64,000 bases of DNA from Butyrivibrio sp. WCD3002 (GTDB lineage: Bacteria > Bacillota > Clostridia > Lachnospirales > Lachnospiraceae). The notes below the pieces were generated by a model, which was not told where the DNA came from, made no database searches, and saw only the letters and a list, made by a program, of their open reading frames with translations. Below are positions 41,293-51,347 of this stretch, in pieces. The position numbers were made by a program, and so were the translations under genes. The first letter of the stretch is position 1, and every line of letters begins with the position of its first letter. The stretch lies in NCBI RefSeq assembly GCF_000424265.1, contig NZ_KE384154.1:94180-158179 (forward strand). Direction: 5' to 3'.

Positions 41293-43737
41293 TCAAAGCT
41301 TCTTTAGCTTGGCAAATGCGGCAAACATTATCTTCTGTCCGTAATCGTCAAAGTCAATCGTCACCTTATAGTCCCTTGGCTCTTTCACGATATCCTTAAC
41401 AACACCCTTGCCAAATTTCACATGCTCTACTCTGTCGCCAACACCGTAATCAGGTTCAGTTCCCGCAGGCATTCCCTTACTGAGTGATGCAAGTCCGCCC
41501 TTACCGCTAAGCGCATTGCTGTGTGAAGTTGCTGCTCCTGCGATAAACGGCTTATCCTTTGGAACTGCTCTTTTAAGCGCCGGCTTAGCTGCCGCCCTTG
41601 CAGTCGGCTTTCCTGTAGCAGCCGTAGTTCCTGAATATGCACTTCTTTGAAGCGGTGAAGATGTATTATATCCGGTGCCGCTTGAGAAGTTCATCTTCTT
41701 TTTGAAAAGTGTACCTGTTGTAACATCTATATCATCATCGTCATCGATTGATTCTCCGCCATCATAGAGATACTGATTTATTCCGGAATTGCTTATATCA
41801 TCCAAAAGCTCTCTTGGAATCTCGGTAACAAATCTGCTGATGCGATTGTACTGAACCTGACCCTTATTCATCCTGCTCTTTGCACAGGTTAAAGTGAGAT
41901 GCTTCTTTGCTCTGGTGATGCCGACATAAGCAAGTCGTCTCTCCTCTTCCACACCGTCGGGATCGGAGTCCTCATTCATAAGAGTCATATAGCTGGGGAA
42001 TACATTCTCCTCCATACCGGTGAGATAAACATTATCAAACTCCAGACCCTTTGCACTGTGTAGTGTCATAAGAAGAACCTTGTCATCATCCTCAGATACA
42101 TTATCGATATCCGCAACCAGCGCCACCTCTTCAAGGAATCCTGTAAGTGTAGGTTCTTCCTCTTTATCCTCATAGGCAGCCATCTTGGAGATAAGTTCGT
42201 CCACGTTTCGCTCGCGGTCGTTTTCCTCTGTGGAATCATCCTCATCTATTGAACGCAGATAATCTACATAATTAATCTCGCGGATCACATGCTGCAAAAG
42301 CTGATCAAGTCTTGATTCCTTTGCAAAAGCTCTGAAAACTCTTATCATCTCGGCAAAGGCCTTGCACTTGGCTACCGCCGTCTTGTTTAGTCCGGGAATC
42401 AGCTCCGCCTCATCGCAGGCACGCAAAAAGCTGATGTTGATCTTATCCGCATAATCCTGAACATGAGCGATACTTGTTGCTCCGATTCCTCTTTTGGGAA
42501 CATTGATTATTCGCCTTGCAGAGAGATCGTCAGCACCTGAATCTATGGTCTTAAGGTATGCAAGCATATCCTTAATCTCTCGTCTTCCATAGAAGTTCAC
42601 GCCGCCCACAAGGTCATAGGGAATTCCCTCGTAGACAAAACGCTCTTCCAGAAGTCTTGACTGGGCATTTGTTCTGTACAGCACCGCAATATCCTTATAA
42701 TCTGCCTTGCCGGATTTCTTAAGCTTTGAAACCTCGGAGGCCACAAAATCAGCCTCTTCAGGCGCTGTATTTACCTGCTTTAAACGTACAAGCTCACCCT
42801 TACCTTCATCGGTCCAGAGTGCCTTTTCCTTACGTCCGTAGTTATTCCTGATGACATTATTTGCCGCATCAAGAATACTCTGTGTGGATCTGTAATTCTG
42901 CTCCAGTTTAATTACGCATGCATCAGGATAAACCTTCTCAAAATCAAGGATATTTCTGATATTGGCGCCTCTGAATCTGTAGATACTCTGATCATCGTCA
43001 CCTACAACGCAAAGGTTCTTATATCTGTCAGCAAGAAGTCTTATGAACTCAAACTGCACATTGTTGGTATCCTGATACTCATCCACCATGATGTAGCGGA
43101 ATCTTTCCTGATAGTACTCAAGAACCTCAGGAAAATCTCTGAAAAGCTTCACCGTATTAAGAAGAAGATCATCAAAATCCATGGCATTATTTTTCTTAAG
43201 GGTATTCTCATACTCGATATATGCTTTGGCGATCTTCATTTTTCTAAAATCATCACCGGATGCAAGAGCGTACTCATTTGCATCAATACAGTTATCCTTG
43301 GCATGGGAAATAGCCGTCTGAATGGCTCTCAGCTTAAGCTGCATGGTCTCAAGCTGAAATCTCTTACAGATATCCTTCATTACGGACTTGGAGTCATCAG
43401 TATCGTAGATTGTAAAATTATTCTGATACCCAAGCTTGTCTGCGTAACGTCTAAGTATCCTTACACAGGTTGAATGAAAGGTTGATACCCAGATACTCTC
43501 AGCGCCAAAGCCGACGATATTATCAACTCGGTCCCTCATCTCGCCTGCTGCCTTATTAGTGAAGGTGATGGCAAGAATGTTCCAGGGATTAACTCCGCAT
43601 TCATCAATTAAATAAGCAATTCTGTGCGTAAGAACCCTGGTTTTACCTGATCCCGCACCTGCCAGGATAAGAACCGGTCCGTCCGTCTGCAGAACTGCTT
43701 TTTTCTGTTCACTGTTAAGTGTATCGTATATACTCAT
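41293..43737 (-). CDS. pcrA: ATP-dependent DNA helicase PcrA/UvrD
   Basis: An 814-residue superfamily 1 helicase that unwinds DNA 3'-5' in repair and removes RecA and stalled RNA polymerase. Motifs: Walker A GAGSGKTRV (about 27-35), VDEYQDTN, GDDDQSIYRFRGAN, QNYRST, LMTLHSAKGLEFDNVY and VGITRAKKHL. The C-terminal 50 residues (GVGDRVEHVKFGKGVV) form the RNA polymerase-binding Tudor-like domain, preceded by a low-complexity Ala/Thr linker. It lies 16 bp after the DUF1836 gene. Confidence 0.97.
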   Translation of the reverse strand: MSIYDTLNSEQKKAVLQTDGPVLILAGAGSGKTRVLTHRIAYLIDECGVNPWNILAITFTNKAAGEMRDRVDNIVGFGAESIWVSTFHSTCVRILRRYADKLGYQNNFTIYDTDDSKSVMKDICKRFQLETMQLKLRAIQTAISHAKDNCIDANEYALASGDDFRKMKIAKAYIEYENTLKKNNAMDFDDLLLNTVKLFRDFPEVLEYYQERFRYIMVDEYQDTNNVQFEFIRLLADRYKNLCVVGDDDQSIYRFRGANIRNILDFEKVYPDACVIKLEQNYRSTQSILDAANNVIRNNYGRKEKALWTDEGKGELVRLKQVNTAPEEADFVASEVSKLKKSGKADYKDIAVLYRTNAQSRLLEERFVYEGIPYDLVGGVNFYGRREIKDMLAYLKTIDSGADDLSARRIINVPKRGIGATSIAHVQDYADKINISFLRACDEAELIPGLNKTAVAKCKAFAEMIRVFRAFAKESRLDQLLQHVIREINYVDYLRSIDEDDSTEENDRERNVDELISKMAAYEDKEEEPTLTGFLEEVALVADIDNVSEDDDKVLLMTLHSAKGLEFDNVYLTGMEENVFPSYMTLMNEDSDPDGVEEERRLAYVGITRAKKHLTLTCAKSRMNKGQVQYNRISRFVTEIPRELLDDISNSGINQYLYDGGESIDDDDDIDVTTGTLFKKKMNFSSGTGYNTSSPLQRSAYSGTTAATGKPTARAAAKPALKRAVPKDKPFIAGAATSHSNALSGKGGLASLSKGMPAGTEPDYGVGDRVEHVKFGKGVVKDIVKEPRDYKVTIDFDDYGQKIMFAAFAKLKKL

Positions 43738-43753
43738 CTAAAACGTAATTCCT

Positions 43754-44401
43754 CTATTTCTTCTTTTTCCTGCTCTCTTTCCCATTCTTTTCATCAGACT
43801 TATTCATGCAAACCTTCTCAACATGATCAAGCATTGTCTCAATCAGAAGTTTTTTCATGAAAACATCATAGGAAAGCATGGATATAAAATTAAGGAGCTG
43901 AAGCTCTGCTCTTTCATCCTCCGGAGCATCCGGGAAAGTATCAATTGCTACTTTGTATTTATTCTCAATATCCTTTTTGAGATTTTCGATAATATCATCC
44001 TGTTCATCGTAAATCATCCGATAAATATCCTTCAGATCTACCGTTTTATCGGTGTTTCCAAAGCGGTCTCTCATAGGCTTAAGCAGCGTATGAATGTCAT
44101 TTATGGACAAAATACTCTTATAGTAATAAATGAAGATCAGAATGATTATATGATCCTTGGAATATTTCTTTTTCACAGGAGGCGGTAACAGATCATTCTT
44201 AGCATAATTGTTGATCATGGTTTTGGTGAGAATCTTATCTGCACCGGGACGTCTCACTGATTTATGAAGGCTGTCGTCCATAAAAGTAAGAAGCTGATCC
44301 ATATACAGATCGATGTTTGGAATATCATTTACATCGACCTGCTTGATGCGATCAAGGCTGCCCATTATGCTGTTTAAAAGGTCATCATAGTCAAGTGTCA
44401 T
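43754..44401 (-). CDS. DUF1836 family protein
   Basis: A 215-residue protein with the DUF1836 pattern: a possible MerR-like helix-turn-helix (KILTKTMINNYAKNDLLPPPVKKKYSKDHII) followed by a helical domain, and a Lys-rich end (EKNGKESRKKKK). The function is unknown; a DNA-binding role is inferred from the fold pattern. It overlaps recN by 4 nt (ATGA) and precedes pcrA, so it is embedded in a DNA-repair unit. Confidence 0.8.
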   Translation of the reverse strand: MTLDYDDLLNSIMGSLDRIKQVDVNDIPNIDLYMDQLLTFMDDSLHKSVRRPGADKILTKTMINNYAKNDLLPPPVKKKYSKDHIIILIFIYYYKSILSINDIHTLLKPMRDRFGNTDKTVDLKDIYRMIYDEQDDIIENLKKDIENKYKVAIDTFPDAPEDERAELQLLNFISMLSYDVFMKKLLIETMLDHVEKVCMNKSDEKNGKESRKKKK

Positions 44402-46104
44402 TTCGTCTCCTTAACATTTCCTGCCTGTTTAATCATATCTCTTGCATTCTCAAGAGCAGTATCCGTAATCTCAGCTCCACCAAGCATTCTGGCAAGCTCT
44501 GATACTCTCTCTTCATCTGAAAGCTCTGTTATTCTGGTAACAGTTCTCTCCTGGCCGTTCTCATCAGCCAGCTCTTTTTTGATCTCGAAGTGAGAGTCAG
44601 CCATAGCTGCGATCTGCGGAAGATGTGTGATACAGATAATCTGATGGTCAAGTGATAGCCTGCCAAGCTTCTCTGATACCTTCCATGCAGTATGTCCGCT
44701 GATTCCGGCATCTATTTCGTCAAAAATCAGTGTATCTATCTCATTTTTCTCTGATACTACGGTCTTAAGTGCCAGCATGATTCTCGAAAGCTCACCGCCG
44801 CTGGCTACGTTACTGAGTGGTCTAAGAGCTTCACCGGGGTTAGTGGAAATCATGAATTCCACATCATCATAACCCTCAGAAGATATTCGCTCATCAGAAG
44901 AATCCACGGCAATCTCAAATCTTACATCAATGAAATTGAGATCCTCCAGTGCATTCCTTAAAAGCTTTGAAAGCTTAAGCGCATTCTCTTTTCTGACTGC
45001 GGAAATATCAGCACACAGTCCAAGAACCTCCTCATGAAGTCTCTTCTCATCTGCCAGAAGCTTCTCCCGGTATGCCCCAAGGTCCTCAAGCTTCTTCAAT
45101 TCCTCTTCCTTCTCATCACGGTACTTAAGGACGGCTTCGATGGTTCCGCCGTACTTATCCTTTAGATGATTGACAGTATTAAGCCTTGTCTCTGTCTCTG
45201 CAAAGGCTTCGGCATCAAACTCAAGATCACTGATATAGGATGAAAGATTATGTCTAAAATCCGATAAAAGATTATCGATATCTAAAAGCTGTGCCAATAA
45301 ATCCTCAACAGCCTTATCATAGCTGCTAACTGATGAAAGCTCCCTTACTGCTCTTCCGATCTGATAGCTTGCACTGTCATCACTGTCACCTGCACCTGTC
45401 ATCTCGGCAGCGATTCCTGCTGCCTCAGCGATTTTCTGGGAATTCACCATCTTGCGATAACGCATCTCCAAAGTCTCATCCTCACCTATGGTAAGATTTG
45501 CTTCTTCGATCTCGTTAAATTCAAAGCTTGCAAGATCCTGCTCTCTGGACCTCTCCCTCTCATCGAGGTTAGTCTCATCAAGCTCCTTCTGGACATCCTT
45601 CCAGCTTCTGTAGGTAGCTGCGCATTTTTCTTTTAATGCAGAAAGCTTATCTCCAGCATACTCATCAAGAATCTGTAGATGCTTCTTTTTACTTAAAAGA
45701 ACCTGGTTATCATTTTGTCCATGGATGTTGATAAGAATATCCGAAAGCTCACGAAGCTGCCTTGCACTGACGGTCTCACCGCCTGCCTTGCAGACGCTTC
45801 TGCCCTCCATGATCTTCCTTTGAAGGATAAGTGTTCCATCCTCCTCTACAGGAATATCCAGCTCCTTAAGCCTGCTTAGCTGTACCTCATCATCAATTCC
45901 AAAGGTCAGCTCGATAAGAGCATAATCTGCCCCTGTCCTTATCATATTGCTGTCCGCTTTTCCGCCAAGCGCAAGATTAACGCTGCCGATAATTACGGAC
46001 TTTCCTGCTCCGGTCTCACCACTCATGATGTTGAGACCCTTCCTGAATTCAATCTCCTGCTCATTGATCAGCGCGAGATTTTTCACGTGTAAACTGTATA
46101 ACAT
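44398..46104 (-). CDS. recN: DNA repair protein RecN
   Basis: A 568-residue SMC-like ATPase for double-strand break repair. Walker A is GETGAGKSVIIGSV (about 32-45), two coiled coils run at about 155-220 and 265-370, and the signature and Walker B region is ASGGELSRIMLALKT then DTLIFDEIDAGISGHTA. It is coupled downstream to DUF1836 and lies behind argR, the usual order in Clostridia. Confidence 0.97.
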   Translation of the reverse strand: MLYSLHVKNLALINEQEIEFRKGLNIMSGETGAGKSVIIGSVNLALGGKADSNMIRTGADYALIELTFGIDDEVQLSRLKELDIPVEEDGTLILQRKIMEGRSVCKAGGETVSARQLRELSDILINIHGQNDNQVLLSKKKHLQILDEYAGDKLSALKEKCAATYRSWKDVQKELDETNLDERERSREQDLASFEFNEIEEANLTIGEDETLEMRYRKMVNSQKIAEAAGIAAEMTGAGDSDDSASYQIGRAVRELSSVSSYDKAVEDLLAQLLDIDNLLSDFRHNLSSYISDLEFDAEAFAETETRLNTVNHLKDKYGGTIEAVLKYRDEKEEELKKLEDLGAYREKLLADEKRLHEEVLGLCADISAVRKENALKLSKLLRNALEDLNFIDVRFEIAVDSSDERISSEGYDDVEFMISTNPGEALRPLSNVASGGELSRIMLALKTVVSEKNEIDTLIFDEIDAGISGHTAWKVSEKLGRLSLDHQIICITHLPQIAAMADSHFEIKKELADENGQERTVTRITELSDEERVSELARMLGGAEITDTALENARDMIKQAGNVKETK

Positions 46105-46144
46105 ATTGTTAATCCTTTCCCCTGCTTCTCCGGGCTTGGGAAAA

Positions 46145-46591
46145 TCAACTTAGCAAGTCGTTTAATCTGTTCATTACTATCTGAACATCTTCATTAGTGC
46201 GGATAGCAGCCATAATTGTATCATCACCAGCGATACAGCCGACTACTTCCTCAAATTCCATGGCATCAAGTGCAGCCGCAACTGCCATTGCCATTCCGGA
46301 AACGGTTCTTATTACCAGAATATTCTGGGCGCTGTCCATGCTGACAAATCCGGCTTTAAGCACGTCCGTGTACTTGTCATTCATACCTGCATCGTCCTGG
46401 ATTATCACATACTTGTGCTTTCCATCGGGCGTAGACCTCTTGGTAAGGCGCAGCTCTCTGATATCCCTTGAGACCGTGGCCTGTGTAACATCAAAGCCCT
46501 CTGCACGGAGCATATCAGCCATCTGTTCCTGAGTCTCAATAACGTTATTCTGGATCATCTCAATAAGCTTTTCGTGTCTTTTCTTTTTCAT
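46145..46591 (-). CDS. argR: Arginine repressor
   Basis: 148 residues: an N-terminal winged helix (QMADMLRAEGFDVTQATVSRDIRELRL, about 23-49) and a C-terminal arginine-binding trimerisation domain with GCIAGDDTIMAAIRT (about 117-131). It represses arginine synthesis genes when arginine is bound. The ATG overlaps the nadK stop (ATGA). Confidence 0.96.
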   Translation of the reverse strand: MKKKRHEKLIEMIQNNVIETQEQMADMLRAEGFDVTQATVSRDIRELRLTKRSTPDGKHKYVIIQDDAGMNDKYTDVLKAGFVSMDSAQNILVIRTVSGMAMAVAAALDAMEFEEVVGCIAGDDTIMAAIRTNEDVQIVMNRLNDLLS

Positions 46592-47445
46592 ACCAATTTT
46601 TTCCTTAGTGTGTTGAGAAAACTCTCACTGCTGAGCTTTACTATCTTGGTTACTTTATCTGATGCACAGATGTCTATTCTGTCACCGCTTTTCATTATTT
46701 TCCTGTTGCTGCCATCAAGGGTTGCTTCCACAATCTGATCGGCGCCTCCTCGGCCTTCCCCAATCTCGACCGTAACCTTATCATGCTCCGACAAAACTAT
46801 GGTTCTGGCGTTTATGGTATGGGGACATATAGGTGTCAGCAAAAGAATCTGTGCACTGGGATCCACGATGGGGCCGCCGGCAGACATATTATAGCCCGTT
46901 GATCCTGTTGGGGAGGACAGAATAATACCATCCGCCTGATACTGTGTAAGCGGCATATTATTTACGAAAATATTGAAATTCAAGACCTGAATAGATGAAC
47001 ATCTGGCTATGACAATATCATTAAGCGCATGGTTCACTTTGCCGGCATCCTCGCCCTGAAGCAAAACGCCCTTTAGCATCATGCGCTCCTCAATCTCGAA
47101 ATCATTTGCAAGAAGCCTATCCATCGCATTCCTTGCATCGTCTATATCGACTTCTGCAAGATACCCAATCCTTCCAAGATTAACTCCGATTATGGGTATA
47201 TTTTTGTCGATGACATTGGCGGCTGCCTGCAGCATAGTGCCATCACCGCCAAGAACCACGCAGATCTCCGCGTCACCCGGTACATCCGACGTAAACCTTG
47301 GTTTTTTCTCGTCATCCGAAGATACCATAACCTGCTCGGCAAGAGTCACCTCTGCGCCATGCTCTTCAAGATAATCTTTTATCCTGTAAGTCTCCGCTAA
47401 TTCCGGATCCTTACTCGTATTGGTAATTATGAAAAAATGCTTCAT
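46588..47445 (-). CDS. nadK: NAD kinase
   Basis: 285 residues. Motifs: VVLGGDGTML (about 63-72), NLGRIGYLAEV and SSPTGSTGYNMSAGGPIVDP. It makes NADP from NAD. The start is ATG at 47445, with GGGGAG eight bases upstream; the in-frame GTG at 47451 is too close to that box. It follows tlyA directly. Confidence 0.96.
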   Translation of the reverse strand: MKHFFIITNTSKDPELAETYRIKDYLEEHGAEVTLAEQVMVSSDDEKKPRFTSDVPGDAEICVVLGGDGTMLQAAANVIDKNIPIIGVNLGRIGYLAEVDIDDARNAMDRLLANDFEIEERMMLKGVLLQGEDAGKVNHALNDIVIARCSSIQVLNFNIFVNNMPLTQYQADGIILSSPTGSTGYNMSAGGPIVDPSAQILLLTPICPHTINARTIVLSEHDKVTVEIGEGRGGADQIVEATLDGSNRKIMKSGDRIDICASDKVTKIVKLSSESFLNTLRKKLV

Positions 47446-47447
47446 GC

Positions 47448-48338
47448 TCACAGCTCCCCGTGTGCTTTTTCCACTGTCTCCCTAATAAGCTTTTCCATAT
47501 CAGCTTCTTTGGAATATCCATTACCTGCTGCCTCGGTATCAGAAAGTAAATGAAGTCCTGTGCCCTCATTTATCTCTGCCACCTCGTCATTTCTGTCAGC
47601 ATCCTTTTTAATATAAAGCAGGTACTCAATATTCCCCTCCGGTCCCCTAACCGGAGAAAAATCAAGGTTCAAAATCTTGAAGCCGATAATATCAGCAAAA
47701 TCAATTACTCTCTCAATAACTTCTCTGTGAATTTCGGGCTCTCTTACTACGCCCTTCTTACCAACCTTATCCTTGCCTGCTTCAAACTGAGGCTTTATGA
47801 GACAGACCATCTCGCCACCATCCTTAAGAAGCTTTCTTGCAGGTATCAGAATCTTGGTAAGTGAAATAAATGAAACATCCACTGATGCAAAATCAAGATC
47901 ATCATCAATATCATCACGAACAAGGTATCTGAAATTAGTCTTCTCCATGCAGACAACACGCTCGTCTGATCTGAGCTTCCATGCCAGCTGGCCATGACCA
48001 ACATCCACTGAGTAGACCTTAGATGCTCCGTTCTGAAGCATGCAGTCTGTAAAGCCGCCTGTGGATGCGCCTATATCCATGCAGACAAATCCGTCAAGCT
48101 TAAGCTTAAAGCTCTTCATAGCCTTCTCAAGCTTTAATCCGCCTCTGCTGACATAAGCAAGCTCCTTGCTCTTTACATCTATGGAAATAATTTTTGATTC
48201 ATCAAATGCTGTTCCCGGCTTGTCCTCACGCTGACCGTTTACAAAAACATCGCCTGCCATAATGACAGCCTTTGCTTTTTCTCTCGAAGCAGCAAGTCCT
48301 CGTGAAACCAGGATCACATCCAGTCTTTCTTTAGGCAT
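47448..48338 (-). CDS. tlyA: TlyA family rRNA (cytidine-2'-O)-methyltransferase
   Basis: 296 residues: an S4 RNA-binding domain (about 3-60) plus an FtsJ-like methyltransferase with SAM motif MDIGASTGGFTDCML and SVDVGHGQLAWKL. It 2'-O-methylates rRNA and affects capreomycin sensitivity in other bacteria. The C-terminal 45 residues are an extra acidic tail. Its ATG overlaps the dxs stop by 8 nt (ATGCCTAA). Confidence 0.93.
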   Translation of the reverse strand: MPKERLDVILVSRGLAASREKAKAVIMAGDVFVNGQREDKPGTAFDESKIISIDVKSKELAYVSRGGLKLEKAMKSFKLKLDGFVCMDIGASTGGFTDCMLQNGASKVYSVDVGHGQLAWKLRSDERVVCMEKTNFRYLVRDDIDDDLDFASVDVSFISLTKILIPARKLLKDGGEMVCLIKPQFEAGKDKVGKKGVVREPEIHREVIERVIDFADIIGFKILNLDFSPVRGPEGNIEYLLYIKKDADRNDEVAEINEGTGLHLLSDTEAAGNGYSKEADMEKLIRETVEKAHGEL

Positions 48339-50190
48339 TAGTTTTCATGTACTCCATTATCTTCTCAGCTACAGAATCAGCATCAATTCCAAGCTGTTTA
48401 AAAAGCTCGTCGCAGGAACCATGAGTTACGAATCGATCGGGAATTGCAATACACATCGTATAAGTCGGAAGTTTTTCCTTTGAGACAAAAGCTCTCACCT
48501 GCTCGCCAAAGCCGCCTGTTTCAACATTTTCTTCCATCGTAACAATAAGCTTATGGTTACCCGAAGCTTCTCTTACGTATTCCTCATCAAAGGGTTTTAC
48601 AAATCTCGCATTGGTAAGCGAGCAGTTATATCCGTTTTCCTTAAGTATCTCTCTGACACCCTCTGCAACCTTCACCATGCTTCCTACAGGAAGGAGTAAA
48701 ATATCGCTCTCCTCGTAGATAGGCTCAGCCTTGCCCATCTCGATGGGTGCTCTGAAATCCTTAAGTCCGTCATAGGCTGTGCCTCTTGGATATCTGATGG
48801 CAGTGGGGCCGTCAAATCTTATGGCAAACTTCATCATATCCGAAAGCTCCCACTTATTCTTGGGTGCCATGATATGCATGTTTGGCATAGTAGACAGATA
48901 TGACAGATCAAAAACTCCCTGATGGGTCTCGCCATCACTGCCAACAAGTCCTGCCCTGTCTATCGCAAAGGTAACAGGGAGATTTTGCAGGCACACATCC
49001 ATCATGACCTGATCATAGGCCCTCTGAAGGAAGGAGCTGTAAACTGCAAAAATGGGATGATATCCGCCAACTGCAAGTCCTGCAGCAAAGGTAACAGCAT
49101 GCTCCTCTGCAATTCCTGCATCAAAAAATCTGTCGGGATACATGTTCCTGAATCTCTTAAGTCCGGTTCCATCAGCCATAGCTGCGGTAATCGCAACTGC
49201 CTTGGGCTCACGCTCTCCTATCTTGCACATAACCGTGCTGAAAATATCCTGATAGTTAGCGGTTGTCCTGGGCTTTCTTGGAATTCCGTTCTGTGGAAGG
49301 AAAGGCTCTGTTCCATGGAATCTTGCAGGGTGCTTCTCTGCAGGTCCAAAGCCCTTACCCTTTTTAGTAACCACATGAATAAGAACCGCCTTGCGGACCT
49401 TCTTTGCTTCACGAATAGCTGCGCGAAGCTGTGTGATATTATGTCCGTCTATGGGACCAAGATATGTTATTCCAAGATTTTCAAAAACCATTCCAGGAAC
49501 AAAGAGCTGCTTAAAGCTGTTCTTTGCGCGTCTGATTCCGTCTACCATCTTGGGACTTGAATTCTTAAGTGAGTTATAAATATCATCACGCAGATTCAGA
49601 TAGCCTTCATTGGTACGTACTACATTAAGATATCTGGCCATTCCGCCTACATTCTCTGAGATGGACATCTCATTATCGTTAAGAATGATAATGTAGTTGG
49701 TATCAAGCTTTGCTGCGTTATTAAGCGCTTCATAGGCAAGTCCGCCAGTAAGCGAACCATCGCCAATAACAGAAACAACGGTATATTTATCTCCGGAAAG
49801 CTGTCTGGCCCTTACCATTCCAAGTCCTGCAGAAATACTTGTGGAGCTGTGACCTGTATCAAAGCAGTCGCAGTCCGACTCTGCTCTCTTGGGAAACCCG
49901 CTTAAACCGCCAAACTTCCTTAAGGTATCAAAGCCCTCCTTGCGTCCTGTCAGCACCTTATGGGTATAAGACTGATGTCCCACATCCCAGATGATTTTAT
50001 CCTCCGGAAGATTAAGCTCCAAGTGGAGTGCCATTGTCAGCTCAACCGCACCTAAATTAGATGCAAGGTGTCCACCGGTGTGGCTTATTTTATCTATTAA
50101 AAATTCTCTAATCTCAAGTGCAAGCTCATCTAAACGGTTATCAGGAATATTCTTTATGTCATTTGCTTTTTTAATTTTGTTAAGCAACAT
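48331..50190 (-). CDS. dxs: 1-deoxy-D-xylulose-5-phosphate synthase
   Basis: A 619-residue thiamine diphosphate enzyme, the first step of the MEP isoprenoid pathway. VGHQSYTHKVLTGR, the ThDP motif VIGDGSLTGGLAYEALN (about 148-164) and MSISENVGGMARYL are clear; the C-terminal transketolase part has GVFDLSYLSTMPNMHIMAP. It is clustered with ispA, so both ends of short-chain prenyl synthesis are made together. Confidence 0.97.
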   Translation of the reverse strand: MLLNKIKKANDIKNIPDNRLDELALEIREFLIDKISHTGGHLASNLGAVELTMALHLELNLPEDKIIWDVGHQSYTHKVLTGRKEGFDTLRKFGGLSGFPKRAESDCDCFDTGHSSTSISAGLGMVRARQLSGDKYTVVSVIGDGSLTGGLAYEALNNAAKLDTNYIIILNDNEMSISENVGGMARYLNVVRTNEGYLNLRDDIYNSLKNSSPKMVDGIRRAKNSFKQLFVPGMVFENLGITYLGPIDGHNITQLRAAIREAKKVRKAVLIHVVTKKGKGFGPAEKHPARFHGTEPFLPQNGIPRKPRTTANYQDIFSTVMCKIGEREPKAVAITAAMADGTGLKRFRNMYPDRFFDAGIAEEHAVTFAAGLAVGGYHPIFAVYSSFLQRAYDQVMMDVCLQNLPVTFAIDRAGLVGSDGETHQGVFDLSYLSTMPNMHIMAPKNKWELSDMMKFAIRFDGPTAIRYPRGTAYDGLKDFRAPIEMGKAEPIYEESDILLLPVGSMVKVAEGVREILKENGYNCSLTNARFVKPFDEEYVREASGNHKLIVTMEENVETGGFGEQVRAFVSKEKLPTYTMCIAIPDRFVTHGSCDELFKQLGIDADSVAEKIMEYMKTNA

Positions 50191-50202
50191 GATATTTGCT
50201 CC

Positions 50203-51123
50203 TTACTTGTTACGTGAAATCATCCATAATACAAGCGGTATAAGGAATTCTTCACTTTTTTCGGATTTTGAAAGAATATCTGCAGCATCATCCGACAGAC
50301 GCTTTACTTCCTTTTTGGAATCTTCAAGACCATGTAAGGTTACATAGGTCGTCTTTTCATTCTTCTCATCGGAGCCTATGGGCTTTCCAAGCTCTGCTTC
50401 ATCACCGGTAACATCAAGTACGTCGTCCTGAATCTGGAAAGCAACACCGATTTTCCTTGCTGCCTGCTCGATTTCCAAAAGCTCTGCCTCCGATGCACCT
50501 GCAAGAAGCGCTCCGATCATCATACTGCTCTCAAGCATTGCAGCCGTCTTATTCTCATGTATAAAAATAAGCTCTTCTTCAGTAGCTTCTGCCTTGCCCT
50601 CTGCACAGATATCAGCGCACTGACCGCCTACCATACCATATATTCCCGCTTTCCCTGCAAGAATCTGAAGTGCCTTTACTCTGCGGTCTGCGATATCACC
50701 ATCAAACTGAGGAAGCACTGCGCTACTCCTAAAGGATAAAAGTGCAGTCTCATAGGCATAGTTCAAAAGGCCGTCTCCTGCCAGAGTCGCCATTCCGGGA
50801 CCGTAAACAACATGAGTTGTCTTTCTTCCTCGTCTGTATTCATCGTTATCCATGGCAGGGAGATCATCATGCACCAGTGAATATGTGTGAATCATCTCTA
50901 TAGCTGCCATAAAGGGCTCAACAACCTCCTGCTGCACGCCGCCAAAAACTCTGAACATTTCCAGCATGAGTACAGGACGAATTCTTTTTCCACCTGCAAG
51001 AATACTGTAGTTCATTGCTTCTATTACAAGCTTCTGATAGCCCTCTTCCTTAGGTAAAAACTTCTGAATGATTTTCTCTGCTTCAGCAGCCCTCTCATTA
51101 AGCTGCTCCTCAAAAACAGTCAT
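50203..51123 (-). CDS. ispA: Polyprenyl (farnesyl-type) diphosphate synthase
   Basis: A 306-residue trans-prenyltransferase. The first Asp-rich motif is DDLPAMDNDEYRRGRKTTH (about 85-103) and the second is FQIQDDVLDVTGD (about 230-242); GGKRIRPVL near the start binds the diphosphate. It elongates isoprenyl units, giving farnesyl or geranyl diphosphate. Its start overlaps the xseB stop by one base (TAATG). Confidence 0.95.
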   Translation of the reverse strand: MTVFEEQLNERAAEAEKIIQKFLPKEEGYQKLVIEAMNYSILAGGKRIRPVLMLEMFRVFGGVQQEVVEPFMAAIEMIHTYSLVHDDLPAMDNDEYRRGRKTTHVVYGPGMATLAGDGLLNYAYETALLSFRSSAVLPQFDGDIADRRVKALQILAGKAGIYGMVGGQCADICAEGKAEATEEELIFIHENKTAAMLESSMMIGALLAGASEAELLEIEQAARKIGVAFQIQDDVLDVTGDEAELGKPIGSDEKNEKTTYVTLHGLEDSKKEVKRLSDDAADILSKSEKSEEFLIPLVLWMISRNK

Positions 51124-51347
51124 TACTCAAAGTCCTCCGTCTGTCCGTCTCCGATTATTTTCTGAACCTTTTTCTCAACCTTATCAATAGACTCGTTGCA
51201 GTATTTAAGAAGGTCCATTCCCTCCTGGAAAAGCTTAAAGGAATCCTCAAGGGATACGTCGCTGTTCTCAAGGGCCTTGATTTTCTCATTAACCTGCTCA
51301 AAAGCGCCTTCTATTGATAACTCTTTATCTTCAATCTTTTTAGCCAT
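51123..51347 (-). CDS. xseB: Exodeoxyribonuclease VII small subunit
   Basis: 74 residues, matching the family: SIEGAFEQVNEKIKALENSD, EDSFKLFQEGMDLLKYCNES. The start is the ATG at 51347 (GGAG eight bases upstream); longer in-frame extension into xseA is not needed. It overlaps the xseA stop by 8 nt (ATGGCTAA). Confidence 0.94.
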   Translation of the reverse strand: MAKKIEDKELSIEGAFEQVNEKIKALENSDVSLEDSFKLFQEGMDLLKYCNESIDKVEKKVQKIIGDGQTEDFE